NCBI GenBank assembly: GCA_964479435.1
Contig: CAYZME010000005.1
Span: 1 to 44,411 of the forward strand
From: JAAYKS01 sp964479435
GTDB lineage: Bacteria; Bacillota; Clostridia; Saccharofermentanales; UBA5734
Direction of reading: 5' to 3'
Length of the DNA stretch: 44,411 bases
Shown here: positions 43,906 through 44,411 of the stretch, one piece after another
Layout of the letters: every line of letters starts with the position of its first letter
Position numbering within the stretch: position 1 is the first letter of the stretch
Notes under the pieces: model-generated
The model's database searches: none
The model's input: only the letters and a program-made list of their open reading frames with translations
Told to the model about the DNA's origin: nothing
Translations under genes and position numbers: made by a program

Positions 43906-44411
43906 CGCCATGGCAAAAGCGCTGGGGGTACGGACCAACCAGATCTACCGCTGGCGGAAACTGTACACGCCCGACGGGGACAAGACGAAGATGGCCGAAC
44001 AGACCGATGAGATCCAGGATCCGCGTGCCCGTGTGGCGGAACTGGAAGAGGAGAACGACATCCTAAAAAAGCATCGGCCTACTTCGCAAAACATCAACGC
44101 TGAACACGGTAGACAAATACCGATACATGGAACAGCAGCAGGAGCACGTGCCGTAAGGCAGAAGAAACGGGAACGGGAGGTGCTGGATGCTTTTGCGCAG
44201 AAGCAAGGCCACTACGGGGCAGAGCGCATCTGCGGCGTCATACGTGAGGACGGAGGCCATGCGTCGTTTGGCGTGGTGAAAGGGATTCTGGACGAGCACC
44301 ACCTGAAATTCAGCCACTGCAAACGCCGTCAGCGATCGCTGACGGACAACAGCAACGCCCGGGACGGACAGTATCCCAACCGGACGAAGGACCTGACCCT
44401 AGACAAGCCGT
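43906..44411 (+). mobile_element. Second IS3 family remnant (orfA end and orfB start, runs off window)
   Basis: From about 43906 the plus frame reads KALGVRTNQIYRWRKLYTPD, then RVAELEEENDILKK, the HTH and leucine-zipper end of IS3 OrfA. At AAAAAAG (44066-44072), the position of the IS3 programmed frameshift, a base appears to be missing, so the expected end ASAYFAKHQR is in another frame. OrfB follows with VDKYRYMEQQQEHVP and a stop, then in another frame VLDAFAQKQGHYGAERICGV and KRRQRSLTDNSNARDG, reaching the window end. This is a different IS3 lineage from the minus-strand remnant. It is broken by at least two frameshifts; the DDE region would be to the right. Confidence 0.7.

Larger units (their letters stand above)
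38665..44411. mobile_element. AT-rich mosaic island with IS remnants around a methyltransferase/ATPase pair
   Basis: From the padR promoter to the window end, ordinary backbone genes give way to truncated or frameshifted mobile genes (HNH, IS256, serine recombinase, IS3), with two intact genes in the middle. The central part (about 39250-42950) is far more AT-rich than the rest of the window. Two IS256 pieces face each other at 38.8 and 43.6 kb. The right edge lies beyond the window. Confidence 0.7.

Noticed and set aside
43732..44010. 92-codon plus-strand ORF across the IS256-IS3 junction
   Set aside because: It is out of frame with both transposase fragments and has no ribosome site; it is a shadow frame.

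Overview
The window is a scaffold from a high-GC bacterium. Strong AGGAGG-type ribosome binding sites, frequent GTG and TTG starts, a PadR/DUF2812 pair, a DUF6440 gene, an anaerobic sulfatase-maturating enzyme, and an extracellular solute-binding lipoprotein divergent from an AraC regulator all suggest an anaerobic or microaerotolerant Bacillota of the Clostridia type. This assignment is inferred from gene content only. A run of ten Ns at 18599-18608 shows the sequence is a draft or metagenome assembly.

Layout. 1-606: 3' end of an FAD-dependent oxidoreductase. 667-4287 (minus): catalase, pirin and an M20 amidohydrolase, probably co-transcribed. 4521-7241: sugar-type solute-binding lipoprotein divergent from an AraC regulator. 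7277-12278 (minus): DUF6440 protein, anSME, sulfatase and beta-helix protein in one operon, consistent with intracellular breakdown of a sulfated glycan. 12438-13571: DUF362 ferredoxin-like protein. 13625-16798 (minus): cysK, two Rrf2 regulators and metY, a self-regulated cysteine/homocysteine synthesis operon with a readable promoter and candidate operator. 16982-18460: araA. 18555-18868: assembly gap flanked by broken gene ends (an apt piece and a zinc-ribbon start). 19067-23774: two TPR membrane proteins and a secreted protein in a tight operon. 23851-25904: HD-GYP-like protein and a methyltransferase, convergent. 25947-29050: three-gene ABC-2 transporter operon. 29260-29919: PAP2 phosphatase. 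29905-33645 (minus): four-gene envelope-type operon that includes a protein with Tcp10_C/G-box-like repeats. 33793-35401: promoter, short leader ORF and mgtE. 35463-38570 (minus): two paralogous TIM-barrel isomerases, a Nudix hydrolase, a DUF2812-like protein and a PadR regulator with palindromic operators.

From about 38665 to the end the character changes. Base composition becomes AT-rich and intact genes give way to a mosaic of IS256, IS3, HNH and serine-recombinase remnants. Within it are two intact genes: a C5-cytosine DNA methyltransferase (41771-42817) and, 28 bases downstream, a GHKL (MutL/MORC-like) ATPase whose C-terminus looks like a HEPN domain with an R-x4-H motif (40093-41742). 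This pair is the best candidate for a new system in the window, a restriction-modification-like defence cassette with a possible RNA-cutting arm. Two IS256 pieces in opposite orientation share an exact 48-base inverted repeat (38826-38873 and 43664-43711) and bracket the cassette.

I saw no rRNA genes, tRNA genes or CRISPR arrays.
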